From Bacteroidota bacterium (lineage in GTDB: Bacteria; Bacteroidota; Bacteroidia; B-17B0; Aurantibacillaceae), in NCBI GenBank assembly GCA_018267655.1, contig JAFDYB010000034.1:161635-225634 (forward strand): a stretch of DNA of 64,000 bases, in the 5' to 3' direction. The position numbers and the translations under genes were made by a program. Every line of letters begins with the position of its first letter. Position 1 is the first letter of the stretch. Below are positions 33,527 through 43,020 of this stretch, piece after piece. Below the pieces are notes generated by a model. That model searched no databases and was not told the origin of the DNA. It saw only the letters and a list, made by a program, of their open reading frames with translations.

Positions 33527-34777
33527 TTATATTTTTTCTAAAGCTTGGTTTAAATCGGCAATTAAATCTTCGTAATTTTCTACACCAACCGAAAGGCGAA
33601 TCATTTTTTCGCTAATTGAAAATTCTTTTTTTAATTCTGAATCAACATCAACATGTGTCATAGTTGCAGGGTGCTCAGCTAAACTTTCGGTGCTGCCTAA
33701 ACTTACGGCAAGTTTTACTAATTGAAGTGCATTTAAAAACTTAAACGCTTCTTTTTCGCCACCTTTAATATCAAAAGAAATCATGCCACCGTTAGTTAAG
33801 CATTGTCTTTTTTTAATTTCAAATTGCTCGCCATCTTTTTCAGATAAGTTACCTAAAAAGTAAACTTTTTCTACCTTTTGATGTTTGTTTAAAAAATCAG
33901 CAACTTTATTTGCATTAAACGCTTGTGCATCCATTCGCACTTTTAATGTTTCTAAGCTTCGTAAAAGCAACCAACCGGTATTAGGACTTGCCATGTTGCC
34001 TAAAAAAGTTCTTAGTCCTTTAACGCGACTAATTAAATTTTTTGAGCCTAAGCAAGCTCCGGCAATAACATCACTGTGGCCGCCAATATATTTTGTTGCT
34101 GAGTAAAGCACTAAATCAGCACCATGTGCAATTGGGTGTTGCCACACAGGCCCCATATATGTATTATCAACTGCTAAATAAATTTCTTTTTCGCCGGTAG
34201 AAAAATGTTTTGCAATTTCTTTACTCCCCTTTATATCAATTAAATCATTAGTGGGATTAGCGGGTGTTTCAATATATATTAGAGCCAACTTTTCAGATAA
34301 TCCTGTTTTTTTTACAATTTCTATAATTTCTTTTTGTGTTTGTCCTACTTTAAATTCAACAATGTTGATGCCAAATTTTGGAAGTATTTTTTTTATAAAG
34401 TGATCGCTGCCTCCATATAATGGGCTGCTTATAAGCAGTAAATCACCGGGTTTTAAAAACTCTAATAATACGGTAGAAATTGCAGACATGCCACTTTCAA
34501 AAACAGCACAGTCTTCGGCTTTGTCCCATAGGGTTAAGCGTTTTTCAAGTATTTCTAAATTTGGATTATTGATGCGGCTATAAATTAAACCCAACTCTTC
34601 GCTTTCATTTTTTTCGCGATGTCCATAAGCAACTTCAAAAAAAGCCTTTCCCTCTTCAGCACTTTTAAACACAAATGTTGAGGTTTGAAAAATAGGACAT
34701 TTTACAGCGCCTTCTGACAATTCCGGCTTATAGCCGTATGACATCATAAGGCTTTCGGGTTTTATGTTTTTGCTCAT
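33527..34777 (-). CDS. PLP-dependent Cys/Met metabolism enzyme (cystathionine gamma-synthase / methionine gamma-lyase family)
   Basis: 416 residues of the trans-sulfuration family. The PLP lysine is K229 in SATKYIGGHSD. Other signatures are the Tyr in YSRINNPNLEILE, AVFESGMSAISTVLL, IETPANPTN and SLGSTESLAEHPATMTH. Members make or break C-S bonds (cystathionine synthesis or lysis, homocysteine synthesis, methionine gamma-lysis). The sequence does not settle the choice. The neighbours do not form a methionine operon, and no SAM riboswitch was seen upstream. Confidence 0.85.
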   Translation of the reverse strand: MSKNIKPESLMMSYGYKPELSEGAVKCPIFQTSTFVFKSAEEGKAFFEVAYGHREKNESEELGLIYSRINNPNLEILEKRLTLWDKAEDCAVFESGMSAISTVLLEFLKPGDLLLISSPLYGGSDHFIKKILPKFGINIVEFKVGQTQKEIIEIVKKTGLSEKLALIYIETPANPTNDLIDIKGSKEIAKHFSTGEKEIYLAVDNTYMGPVWQHPIAHGADLVLYSATKYIGGHSDVIAGACLGSKNLISRVKGLRTFLGNMASPNTGWLLLRSLETLKVRMDAQAFNANKVADFLNKHQKVEKVYFLGNLSEKDGEQFEIKKRQCLTNGGMISFDIKGGEKEAFKFLNALQLVKLAVSLGSTESLAEHPATMTHVDVDSELKKEFSISEKMIRLSVGVENYEDLIADLNQALEKI

Positions 34778-34851
34778 ATTAATTTTTGATTAGTAATAAA
34801 GTTATTTCTATAGAATTGTGCCGAATATAAAGATTTTATTAAATGAGAGCG

Positions 34852-34883
34852 TTGTATTTATGATTTTTTAATTGCTATTTTTG
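34852..34883 (+). promoter_or_regulatory. Promoter of the zinc deacylase gene
   Basis: TTG (34852-34854), 21 bp, TATTTTTG (34876-34883). The -7 box ends 7 bp before the ATG at 34891, so the transcript should begin at or near the start codon. Confidence 0.6.
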
Positions 34884-34890
34884 ATACTAA

Positions 34891-35835
34891 ATGAGCGATA
34901 TCATAATAAATAATCAAAAAATTTTAAAAGGATCAAACGCAACTGTAGTATTAAACAGTTATGAGCTGCATACAAAAACACAAATAGAAATACCCGTACA
35001 CGTAATAAATTCAAAAAATGATGGCCCGGTAATCCTTCTTTCGGCCGGCATGCATGGCGAAGAAATAAATGGTGTTGAAATTATTCGTAAACTAATTTCG
35101 CGTAGTGAAGTTAAAAATTTAAAATGTGGAACAATTATAGCGATACCGGTAATAAATATAGTTTCGTTTTTGTTTAGTAGCCGTGATTTGCCTGATGGCA
35201 GAGATTTAAACCGATGTTTTCCGGGCACCAAAAACGGAAGCTTAGGAAGCAGAATAGCTTATGATTTAATGAAACAAATTTTACCTGTAATTGATTTTGG
35301 AATTGATTTTCATACAGGTGGCGCAAAAATTAATAACTATCCGCAAATACGTTGTGTGTTTGATTTTCCTATGAATATTGAAATAGCCGAAAAATTTTCG
35401 CCACCGTTAATTATTGATAGTAATTATCGCGAAGGAACTTTTAGGCAAGAGGCAGCAAAAAAAAATAAACCAATTTTAGTATTTGAAGGAGGAGAAAGCA
35501 TGCGTTTTGATTATTTGGCAATAAACGAGGGTGTAAATGGTTGTTTAAGGCTAATGAAAAATTTTAATATGATTGATTTAGAGCTAACGCCTAACCCAAG
35601 CGTAAAAATAAAAAAAGATACTTGGCTTAGAACCGGTGTAAGTGGCTTGTTTCACATGAATGTAAAAAACGGTGTTTTTGTAAATAAAGGCGATTTGTTG
35701 GGGGCTATTTATAATCCTTTTGGCGAAATGGAGCATAAAATTACAAGCACTTACGATGGGTATATTATTGGAATAAACAATCAACCTGTTGTAAATGCAG
35801 GCGATGCTCTAATACATATAGGAATAGAGGGCTAA
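34891..35835 (+). CDS. Succinylglutamate desuccinylase/aspartoacylase-family zinc hydrolase
   Basis: 314 residues of the AstE/AspA branch of M14-like zinc enzymes. The ligands are H55 and E58 (SAGMHGEEING) and H141 (IDFHTGG); RDLPDGRDLNRCFPG is the substrate-carboxylate segment. The C-terminal part (GLFHMNVKNGVFVNKGDLLGAI...) forms the lipoyl-like barrel common in the family. These enzymes remove acyl groups from amino acids or open related amides. The usual RimK-type ATP-grasp neighbour is absent, so the substrate is unclear. Confidence 0.88.
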   Translation: MSDIIINNQKILKGSNATVVLNSYELHTKTQIEIPVHVINSKNDGPVILLSAGMHGEEINGVEIIRKLISRSEVKNLKCGTIIAIPVINIVSFLFSSRDLPDGRDLNRCFPGTKNGSLGSRIAYDLMKQILPVIDFGIDFHTGGAKINNYPQIRCVFDFPMNIEIAEKFSPPLIIDSNYREGTFRQEAAKKNKPILVFEGGESMRFDYLAINEGVNGCLRLMKNFNMIDLELTPNPSVKIKKDTWLRTGVSGLFHMNVKNGVFVNKGDLLGAIYNPFGEMEHKITSTYDGYIIGINNQPVVNAGDALIHIGIEG

Positions 35836-35839
35836 TTTT

Positions 35840-36112
35840 TCATAAAAAAATCACGCCATCAACTTCAGATGCTTTTTTATAAACAGCAATTATTTCATCA
35901 ACTGTCATTAATACTTGCTTTGCTGTAATAGAGGTATAGCGACCATTAGAACTTTCTTTTGTGTGTAAATCGGCACCTTCGTCAAATAAACTACTAATTA
36001 AAGCTATTTTACGGTTATTGCTCTCAACAATAAATTTAAACATATAAACTGTTGGAAAGCTTGTACTTTCTATAATTTTTTGTCGTAAATTTTGAAAATC
36101 TTCTTCTTTCAT
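35840..36112 (-). CDS. DUF493 (YbeD-like) protein
   Basis: 90 residues with the DUF493 pattern: FPTVYMFKFIV strand, variable acidic loop, GRYTSITAKQVLMTVDEIIAVYKKASEVDGVIFL. The fold is ferredoxin-like (ACT-type) and the family is widespread with no firm function. The end is four bases from the convergent hydrolase gene. It follows the LysE gene by 23 bp and is probably at the end of the GH3/LysE transcript. Confidence 0.85.
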   Translation of the reverse strand: MKEEDFQNLRQKIIESTSFPTVYMFKFIVESNNRKIALISSLFDEGADLHTKESSNGRYTSITAKQVLMTVDEIIAVYKKASEVDGVIFL

Positions 36113-36135
36113 TTATAAAAGTTTAATTTAGTGTA

Positions 36136-36780
36136 TTATAGTTTTTCAAAATAATGCTCATAAATAAGTACAAGGCCAAATATAATTAATAAAGTTCCTG
36201 TTGTAAGATTTACCACGTGCATTAGTTTTGGAGTAAGCCATTTTTTTAATTTAGATGATGCTCGTATTTTTACCAATTCAACTAATAACACCAAGCCTAA
36301 AGTTATACCAAAATATAAAAGCATGTTAATGGCGTTGTAGTTTAATATTTTTCCGGCAGCAGTTACATTGCCAAGCCATATAAGCCAAACGGCCGGGTTT
36401 AGTATATTTAAAAAGAAGCCTTTAAATAACATAAACGATGCTTTTGGAATTTTAATTTCAATGGTTTCGTTGTTATGCGTGTTAGTTGTAGGTTTTTTAA
36501 AATAAAAAGCCCCAAAAACGATAAGCACAATGCCCGCAAGAATACCCATAAATCGCTGAGTTTTTTCGTCTTGTATAATGGTTGTAGCGCCAATATGAAC
36601 TAAAAAAATAATTAATACACAAAGAAAAAAATCGCTTAAAAACACACCCGTAGCTAAAATAGAGCCTGTTCTGTTGCCGTATTTAATGGCGGTGTTTATT
36701 AAAGCAAAAAATGCAGGTCCAAACGAAAACGCTAAAAATAAAACTATTAAAACAGTTTGCGTTGCTAGTGTTAAAATCAT
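36136..36780 (-). CDS. LysE/RhtB-family exporter
   Basis: 214 residues with six hydrophobic segments and the family signature near the start (FLAFSFGPAFFALINTAIKYGNRTGSILATG). The third segment ends FGAFYFKKP, followed by a soluble loop and NPAVWLIWLGNV. LysE/RhtB proteins export amino acids or amino-acid derivatives across the inner membrane. Its start overlaps the stop of the GH3-family gene by four bases, so it is translationally coupled to that enzyme. Confidence 0.88.
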   Translation of the reverse strand: MILTLATQTVLIVLFLAFSFGPAFFALINTAIKYGNRTGSILATGVFLSDFFLCVLIIFLVHIGATTIIQDEKTQRFMGILAGIVLIVFGAFYFKKPTTNTHNNETIEIKIPKASFMLFKGFFLNILNPAVWLIWLGNVTAAGKILNYNAINMLLYFGITLGLVLLVELVKIRASSKLKKWLTPKLMHVVNLTTGTLLIIFGLVLIYEHYFEKL

Positions 36781-38303
36781 ATTTTATCTTTAATAAATGC
36801 TTGCCAATCGTTTAAGTGTTTGCCTTTCATAACGCGCGGTATTTTGCTTTGTGCGCCTAATTTTCCTTTAAAGGCAAGAAAATCAATAAATGTTTGGTTT
36901 GGTAATATGGTAATAATTAATTCTTTTAAGGCGTGCTTGCGTTCTACTATATAATCGTCATTGAGTGTTTTTAAGGCCTCGTCAAGCTTAGTTTTTATGA
37001 TAGCGGGGTCCACTCGCGAGTCGGTACCAATATACCAATGGTGTGCAAACAGCCCTTGATAAGGAATGCCGGTTACGCAATATTCGTTAATTACAATTCC
37101 CATTTCATCAGAAACAATTTTAATAGCTTGATTCATATTATCCACACTTAAGTGCTCTCCACATAGGCTTAAAAAATGCTTTGTACGACCGGTAATTACA
37201 ATTTCGCCACGTTCAATGTCTGTAAATTTTATAGTGTCGCCAATTAAATAACGCCATGCTCCCGCACAGTTAGAGAGTAGTAAGGCATAATCAATATTAA
37301 CATCAACCTCGGTAATACTAAGCGCTTTGGCATTAGGTTTAATATTTCCATCGCTGTCAAAATTATCGTTGTTAAAGGGTACAAATTCAAAAAACATTTT
37401 ATTATTAACTACCAATTTCATGGCTTGATGAGGGTTTGGTCGTTCTTGATATGCAAAAAATCCTTCGCTTGCCATATAAGTATCAAGGTAGTCAATTTTT
37501 TTACCGCATAAAGCATCTATACTTTTTTTGTAAGGATGTATTGCTACGCCACCATGCACGTATAATACTAAGTTTGGCCAAATATCATGAATAGTTTTTA
37601 CGTTGTAATATTTTATTATACGTTCAAAAATTATTTGAATCCAAGCCGGCACGCCGGCAATAAAGCCAATATTCCAATCTTTTGCACGTTCAACAATTTC
37701 TTGTATTTTTTCTTCCCAAATTTTTATAGATAAAATTTCAGGGCCCGGTAATGTAAAATTTTGAAACCAACGTGGTTGAGTTCCTGCAGTTATTCCGCTT
37801 AAATCACCACTAAAGTAAACCCCATTAAAGTTTAAATTAGAGCTTCCGGTAATAAATAGTATTTCGGTTTCGTATTGCTCTTTTGGGTAACTTAAATGGC
37901 GAGTTGAAACAACTTGACTTAAAGTTGTACGTTGTATGGTTTTAATTAATTCTTTTGTAATGGGTAAGTGTTTACTGCTACTTTCACTGGTTCCTGAGCT
38001 TAGTGCAAAATATTTTATTTTACCCGGCCAACACACGTTTTTTTCTCCTTTAAGCGTTCTGTGCCACCACAAATCAAAAATGGATTGATAATCATGTATG
38101 GGAACTTTACTCTGAAATGTTTTTATAGGATCTTCGCTTAAAAGTATTTCTCCAAAGTGGTAGCGTTTCCCAAAATCGGTAAACTCTGCTTTTGCCATTA
38201 ACTTTTTTAATTGGGTGAGCTGTTGTTTATAAAAATTTTTACGCGACGGAATTTTCCCTCTAAAATTAATAGCGCCTTTTATTATACTTCCTAAAATTGG
38301 CAT
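36777..38303 (-). CDS. GH3 auxin-responsive-promoter family protein (acyl-adenylating amidosynthetase fold)
   Basis: 508 residues across the full GH3 domain. KYFALSSGTSESSSKHLPIT is the ATP/AMP-binding loop; MASEGFFAYQ, WRYLIGDTIKF and VITGRTKHFLSLCGEHLS are the later adenylate-forming motifs. Plant GH3 enzymes activate a carboxylic acid with ATP and join it to an amino acid; bacterial members have no settled substrate. It overlaps the LysE exporter gene by four bases and is preceded by an M42 peptidase 13 bp upstream. Confidence 0.88.
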   Translation of the reverse strand: MPILGSIIKGAINFRGKIPSRKNFYKQQLTQLKKLMAKAEFTDFGKRYHFGEILLSEDPIKTFQSKVPIHDYQSIFDLWWHRTLKGEKNVCWPGKIKYFALSSGTSESSSKHLPITKELIKTIQRTTLSQVVSTRHLSYPKEQYETEILFITGSSNLNFNGVYFSGDLSGITAGTQPRWFQNFTLPGPEILSIKIWEEKIQEIVERAKDWNIGFIAGVPAWIQIIFERIIKYYNVKTIHDIWPNLVLYVHGGVAIHPYKKSIDALCGKKIDYLDTYMASEGFFAYQERPNPHQAMKLVVNNKMFFEFVPFNNDNFDSDGNIKPNAKALSITEVDVNIDYALLLSNCAGAWRYLIGDTIKFTDIERGEIVITGRTKHFLSLCGEHLSVDNMNQAIKIVSDEMGIVINEYCVTGIPYQGLFAHHWYIGTDSRVDPAIIKTKLDEALKTLNDDYIVERKHALKELIITILPNQTFIDFLAFKGKLGAQSKIPRVMKGKHLNDWQAFIKDKI

Positions 38304-38316
38304 TCGATAATATTCT

Positions 38317-39414
38317 TTATTTTATGTATCTAAAGTCGTGATTGTTTTTTATTGATTTTATGGAGTGATAAATTAATTTAATAACCTCTTCAACATCATT
38401 TTTACTTACTGTTTCAACAGTTGTGTGCATGTAACGTAGTGGTAAAGAAATTAATGCTGAGGCAACACCATCAGCACTGTATGCAAAAGCATCAGTATCA
38501 GTTCCGGTGCTGCGAGGCGAGGCTAATCGTTGAAACGAAATTTTATTTTTTTCGGCAGTGTTAATGATTAGTTTTAATAAATTATTTTGAACCGCCGGCG
38601 CATAACTTAATACAGGGCCATTGCCACACGCTGTATTACCACTACTTATTTTATTCATCATAGGGGTGTTTGTGTCGTGGCAAACATCTGTAACAATTGC
38701 AACATTTGGTTTTATTTTTCGCGAAATCATGGTAGCGCCATTTAAACCCACTTCTTCTTGAACGGAGTTTACAATATACAAGCCAAACGGAAGTTTGTCT
38801 CTGTTTTCTTTTAATAAGCGTGCTACTTCGGCAATCATAAAGCCTCCAATTCTATTATCGAGAGCTCTTCCTGTATAGTAACGGTTGTTTAATTCCATTA
38901 ATTCATCTTCATAGGTTATAACACAACCAACATGAACTCCCATTTCTTCAACCTCTTTATCGTTTTTACAACCAATGTCAATAAAAATATTTTTTAAAGT
39001 AGGGGCTTCTTCTTTACCGGGTTCGCGCACATGAATTGCCGGCCAACCAAAAACACCCTTCACAATACCTTTTTCAGTATGAATGTTAACTCTTTTGCTT
39101 GGCGCTATTTGATGATCACTGCCACCATTACGACAAACATAAATATAACCTTCTTTTGTAATGTAATGCACAAACCAACTAATTTCATCGGCGTGCGCTT
39201 CAATCACCACTTTATATTCTGCTTTTGGATTAATAATGCCAACAGCAGTACCGTATGTATCAATTAAGTAATCGTCAATATAAGGTTTTAAATAGTTTAA
39301 CCAAATTTTTTGACCACTACTTTCAAAGCCGGTTGGAGACGTGTTATTTAAATATTCGTATAAAAATTTTTTTGAATTGGGGTTTAGAACAGATTTACTC
39401 TTTGAATTTTTCAT
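38317..39414 (-). CDS. M42-family metallopeptidase
   Basis: 365 residues of the M42 glutamyl/deblocking aminopeptidase family (cellulase M-like). Metal and catalytic motifs: the His in VIEAHADEISW, the bridging Asp in GRALDNRIGG, the Glu pair in NSVQEEVGLNGA, the Asp in AIVTDVCHDT, and a terminal His in LRYMHTTVE. Such enzymes form large tetrahedral oligomers and trim N-terminal residues from peptides in the cytosol; no signal peptide is present. It is the first gene of the reverse group with GH3 and LysE. Confidence 0.9.
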   Translation of the reverse strand: MKNSKSKSVLNPNSKKFLYEYLNNTSPTGFESSGQKIWLNYLKPYIDDYLIDTYGTAVGIINPKAEYKVVIEAHADEISWFVHYITKEGYIYVCRNGGSDHQIAPSKRVNIHTEKGIVKGVFGWPAIHVREPGKEEAPTLKNIFIDIGCKNDKEVEEMGVHVGCVITYEDELMELNNRYYTGRALDNRIGGFMIAEVARLLKENRDKLPFGLYIVNSVQEEVGLNGATMISRKIKPNVAIVTDVCHDTNTPMMNKISSGNTACGNGPVLSYAPAVQNNLLKLIINTAEKNKISFQRLASPRSTGTDTDAFAYSADGVASALISLPLRYMHTTVETVSKNDVEEVIKLIYHSIKSIKNNHDFRYIK

Positions 39415-39605
39415 TTGGTTAATTTAATAGTAATGATTAAAAAGAAGATAAAAATAAGTAAAAAAAACCGTTTTTGAAATAATCGCTTTTTAATGCGCTG
39501 TTTTCTAAATCCTTTCAACATAAATTATGGCCTCTTTTTACCAATTTGATTTAATGTATCGTTTTACTATTCTTAATTTCATTAGTTTTGGCTAATAAAG
39601 TAGCT

Positions 39606-42600
39606 ATGGTTAAAAAAATATTTAACGGACTGTTTTTAATCTTTTTGATAAAAGGTTTTGCTCAAAAACCTTACGTTTCAATAATGCAAGAGCAAAGTAA
39701 TTTTTATAAACAATTTAATTTAAATGCCGAAAAATCTTTTGACAGCCTTAATCAAGCACAACATACTATATTAAATACAGCCAAAACACAAAATATAAGC
39801 ACCAGCATTTGTAGTTTAAATAAGCGTGTTTTTGGCTGGCACCCATATTGGAACGGTACCACTTATCTTAATTATCAATGGAATTTATTAAGCGATTTAT
39901 GTTATTTTGACTACACGGTTTCTTCTTCAACGGGCAATAATACGAATGGTTCGTTTGCCTGGTCAACAGCTAGTGTTGTAACTGTTGCAAAAGCAAATGG
40001 GGTTAAGGTACATATTTGCGCTTCGTTATTTAGCGGCTTTTCTACGTTTTGGGCAAGTAGCTCTGCCCAAACTACTTTTATTAATAATATTATAAATTTA
40101 TTAAATACCCGTGGCGGAAATGGTGTAAATATTGACTTTGAGGGTATGGGAAGCAGTGATTCTGCGCCGTTTACAACATTTATCACAAATCTATCTACAA
40201 GTTTAAAAGCCGCTAACCCAAGTTACGAACTCTCTATTTGTTTGTATGCAGTTGATTGGGGGAGTGTATTTAATATGCCGGCTCTTAATAGTAAGGTTGA
40301 TTTTTACACCATAATGGGGTACGATTATTATTATGGAGGAAGTGCTCAAGCAGGTCCAACATCGCCACTATATAATTTTCAAACGAGTTATAATTATACA
40401 ATTTCAAAATCTATTACTGATTATGTGAAAAAAGGAGCTCCTGCTTCAAAATTATTAATGGGCTTGCCTTATTACGGCAGAGAGTGGGAGGTAGCTGCCA
40501 ACACAATACCTGCCAATACAACCGGCAATTTTAATGCTTCAAGAACGTTCAATTATATTGCCTCAAATCCATCTACATACTCAAGCGCTAATAAATTTTG
40601 GGAAGGGAACTGTTACAGCCCTTATTATGCATATTTAAATGCGGGTAATTGGAGGCAATGTTTTATTGATGATGCTTATAGTTTAGGCAGAAAGTACGAC
40701 ATGGTAAATCAACGTGGGTTGGGAGGTATTGGTATTTGGGCATTAGGATATGATGATGGAATTAGTGCATACTGGTCGCTAATTCAAAATAAATTTTCGA
40801 GTTGCGCGCCAATTATGTGCAATGATAGTTTGTTTGATATGGGTGGGCCTACACGCAATTATTACGATAACGAAAATTATTGGTTTACCACTACTGCTGG
40901 CGTAGGAAATAATATTCAATTGCAATTTAAAAGTTTTAGTACAGAAAAAAATTATGATTCGCTTTGGTTGTATGATGGCGTAAACCCATTGGCACCACTT
41001 ATAGGTGTTTATAGTGGCACTGTTTCTCCAGGCACAGTGGTTTCGACCGGAAGCGTGTTAACATTAAAATTTAAAAGTGATGGTGCAACAAATTATCCGG
41101 GCTGGAGAATAATTAAAAGCTGCCTTACAGCAACAACAAGTGTTGATACAATTTCGCCCACTACTATTATTACACCTACCACAACATATTTTTATAAAGA
41201 TTTTACTTGTAATTATGTTGATGTTGATAATACCGGCGGTTCAGGTATTGAAAAAAGTTATTATGCGGTGCTGAAAAACACAGGAAGTGAGTTTAGATCA
41301 AATAATTTAAACGGATATTTTTACGACGATTTTAATACGTTAAATACTGATTGGACAGTTTCTGTTGGTACATGGTCGGTTACAGGAAACCAACTAATTC
41401 AAAGTGCAAACTCGGTAACTAACAGTAATATTTACACTTATGTTAATCAAACTTTAAGCAACAGAAGTGTGTATAGCTTCAATGCAAAATTTACCAGTAT
41501 TGCTACTAACCAACGCCTTGGGTTTCATTATTTTTGTGACAGCGCATCGCTAAGTAATAGAGGCAATTCTTATTTTATATGGGTTAGGCAAAACACCAAT
41601 ACAATTGAGTTATACAAGGTAATTGGAAATTCATTTAGTAGCCCGGTTACCACGTTTTCGAATGTTGTTATAGCTAATAATGTTAGCTATAATTATAAAA
41701 TAATTTTTGATAGAATTAGTGGATTAACACTAATTTATGTGAACAATAAATTAATTGGCACCTACACTGATTCAAGCCCCTTAACGGTTGGTAAATATGT
41801 GTCGTTTAGAAATGCCAATAGCACAATTGCAATTGATAGTTTTAGAGTGCTTCGCTCACGGCCAATTTTAAGCAATACTATTAGCGTAGGTGTTTTAACT
41901 GCGAAGGACATAAATGTTTGCAACATCAATCCGGCTACTCCTGGCGCAAAAATAATTTCTTTTACAAATGACAATGCGCACAATATATCTGCATTTTCGC
42001 AAAACACTTTTAATATTGATTTTACACGACCAACAACAATATTAAATTTAAATAACGGATTAACAGGGAGTGTTAACACAACTACTTCTACTTCAATTTT
42101 ATCAGCAAATTGGAGTAATAGCACCGATCCTAATTCTGGAGTAAACTCGTATTGGTACTGTATTGGAACAAGCCCTGGGGATAGTAATATTGTTTCATAT
42201 ACATCAGTTGGATTATCTCAAACCGTTACTGCAAGCGGATTAAGTTTAACGAATGGTCAAAACTATTATTTTAGTGTAAAATCTTTAAACAACGCAAATT
42301 TGTTTTCCTTACCAACAATCGGGCAAGCTCTATTGGTAAATGCTTTTGTAACGGGAATTAACGAAACGCAATTGAATGCAAGCATTGCTCTTTACCCAAA
42401 TCCAACAAACGCCACTTTAATGATTAATACTGCAAGTAATGCACATGTTACAATTTGCTCAAGTGATGGAAAAATAATGTTAAGTCAAAAAACAAATCAC
42501 ACTCAAACTAGTATTAACACATCGTTGTGGGAAAATGGAATTTATTTTGTGGAAATTCAAACTAATGACAGTAATATTTTACGCACAAAATTTGTAAAAC

Positions 42601-42611
42601 TTAGTGAATAA
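39606..42611 (+). CDS. Secreted GH18 chitinase-like protein with T9SS type A sorting domain
   Basis: 1001 residues from the ATG at 39606. A TTG at 39588 lies inside the -7 box TAGTTTTG and is rejected. A signal peptide precedes a GH18 domain (about 55-395): GNGVNIDFEGMG holds D177 and the proton donor E179, and IMGYDYYY is the late barrel motif. A CUB-like domain (CNDSLFDMGGPTRNYYDNE... to IKSC) follows, then a region with a laminin-G-like sandwich (FYDDFNTLNTDW), and a fibronectin III-like unit. The C-terminal type A sorting domain contains ALYPNPTNATLMIN and ends RTKFVKLSE. It should be exported by T9SS and act on chitin or related glycans. Confidence 0.9.
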   Translation: MVKKIFNGLFLIFLIKGFAQKPYVSIMQEQSNFYKQFNLNAEKSFDSLNQAQHTILNTAKTQNISTSICSLNKRVFGWHPYWNGTTYLNYQWNLLSDLCYFDYTVSSSTGNNTNGSFAWSTASVVTVAKANGVKVHICASLFSGFSTFWASSSAQTTFINNIINLLNTRGGNGVNIDFEGMGSSDSAPFTTFITNLSTSLKAANPSYELSICLYAVDWGSVFNMPALNSKVDFYTIMGYDYYYGGSAQAGPTSPLYNFQTSYNYTISKSITDYVKKGAPASKLLMGLPYYGREWEVAANTIPANTTGNFNASRTFNYIASNPSTYSSANKFWEGNCYSPYYAYLNAGNWRQCFIDDAYSLGRKYDMVNQRGLGGIGIWALGYDDGISAYWSLIQNKFSSCAPIMCNDSLFDMGGPTRNYYDNENYWFTTTAGVGNNIQLQFKSFSTEKNYDSLWLYDGVNPLAPLIGVYSGTVSPGTVVSTGSVLTLKFKSDGATNYPGWRIIKSCLTATTSVDTISPTTIITPTTTYFYKDFTCNYVDVDNTGGSGIEKSYYAVLKNTGSEFRSNNLNGYFYDDFNTLNTDWTVSVGTWSVTGNQLIQSANSVTNSNIYTYVNQTLSNRSVYSFNAKFTSIATNQRLGFHYFCDSASLSNRGNSYFIWVRQNTNTIELYKVIGNSFSSPVTTFSNVVIANNVSYNYKIIFDRISGLTLIYVNNKLIGTYTDSSPLTVGKYVSFRNANSTIAIDSFRVLRSRPILSNTISVGVLTAKDINVCNINPATPGAKIISFTNDNAHNISAFSQNTFNIDFTRPTTILNLNNGLTGSVNTTTSTSILSANWSNSTDPNSGVNSYWYCIGTSPGDSNIVSYTSVGLSQTVTASGLSLTNGQNYYFSVKSLNNANLFSLPTIGQALLVNAFVTGINETQLNASIALYPNPTNATLMINTASNAHVTICSSDGKIMLSQKTNHTQTSINTSLWENGIYFVEIQTNDSNILRTKFVKLSE

Positions 42612-43020
42612 AACGTTGTGCATCTTTAGGTGATAACATTTCGCAATTAGTTGAATGTTGAATTATTTTTTTTCGATGTTTCGCAATTATATCGTAAACA
42701 AAATTTCTTATGAAAGGTGGAATTATGATAAACACTATAAGTAATTTCCAGATACCCTTTAAGTAAAGCGCAAGGCGTAATGCCGCACACGATTTAATAT
42801 AAGCCGAATAATTTTTTATTAAAATTATAGAGTCGATTGATGCGTTAATTTCGAAATATTGTTTTAATTTTTTTCCCGATTCGGATTTAAGTGATACGAA
42901 GTGCATGGTTTTACTACTTTCGTATTTTAAAAAAAATAAAATAATTTTATTGCAAAACCCACAATCACCGTCAAATAAAAGCAAGGGTTGCTGTTTTAAT
43001 ATTTCATCTATTTTACTCAA
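42601..43020 (-). CDS. DCC-family thiol-disulfide oxidoreductase (DUF393)
   Basis: 139 residues with the DCC motif LLFDGDCGFCNKIILFF (redox pair CGFC) near residues 15-31. IILIKNYSAYIKSCAALRLALYLKG and ending RHKKI match the family well. Function in the cell is poorly defined; a thioredoxin-like role is presumed. The stop overlaps the end of the convergent chitinase gene by 11 bp, and the start overlaps the stop of the upstream lipoprotein gene by 4 bp. Confidence 0.88.
   Translation of the reverse strand: MSKIDEILKQQPLLLFDGDCGFCNKIILFFLKYESSKTMHFVSLKSESGKKLKQYFEINASIDSIILIKNYSAYIKSCAALRLALYLKGIWKLLIVFIIIPPFIRNFVYDIIAKHRKKIIQHSTNCEMLSPKDAQRFIH

Noticed and set aside
37138..37146. TTATCCACA, a canonical DnaA box
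   Set aside because: Single copy inside the GH3-family gene with no neighbouring boxes; expected by chance.
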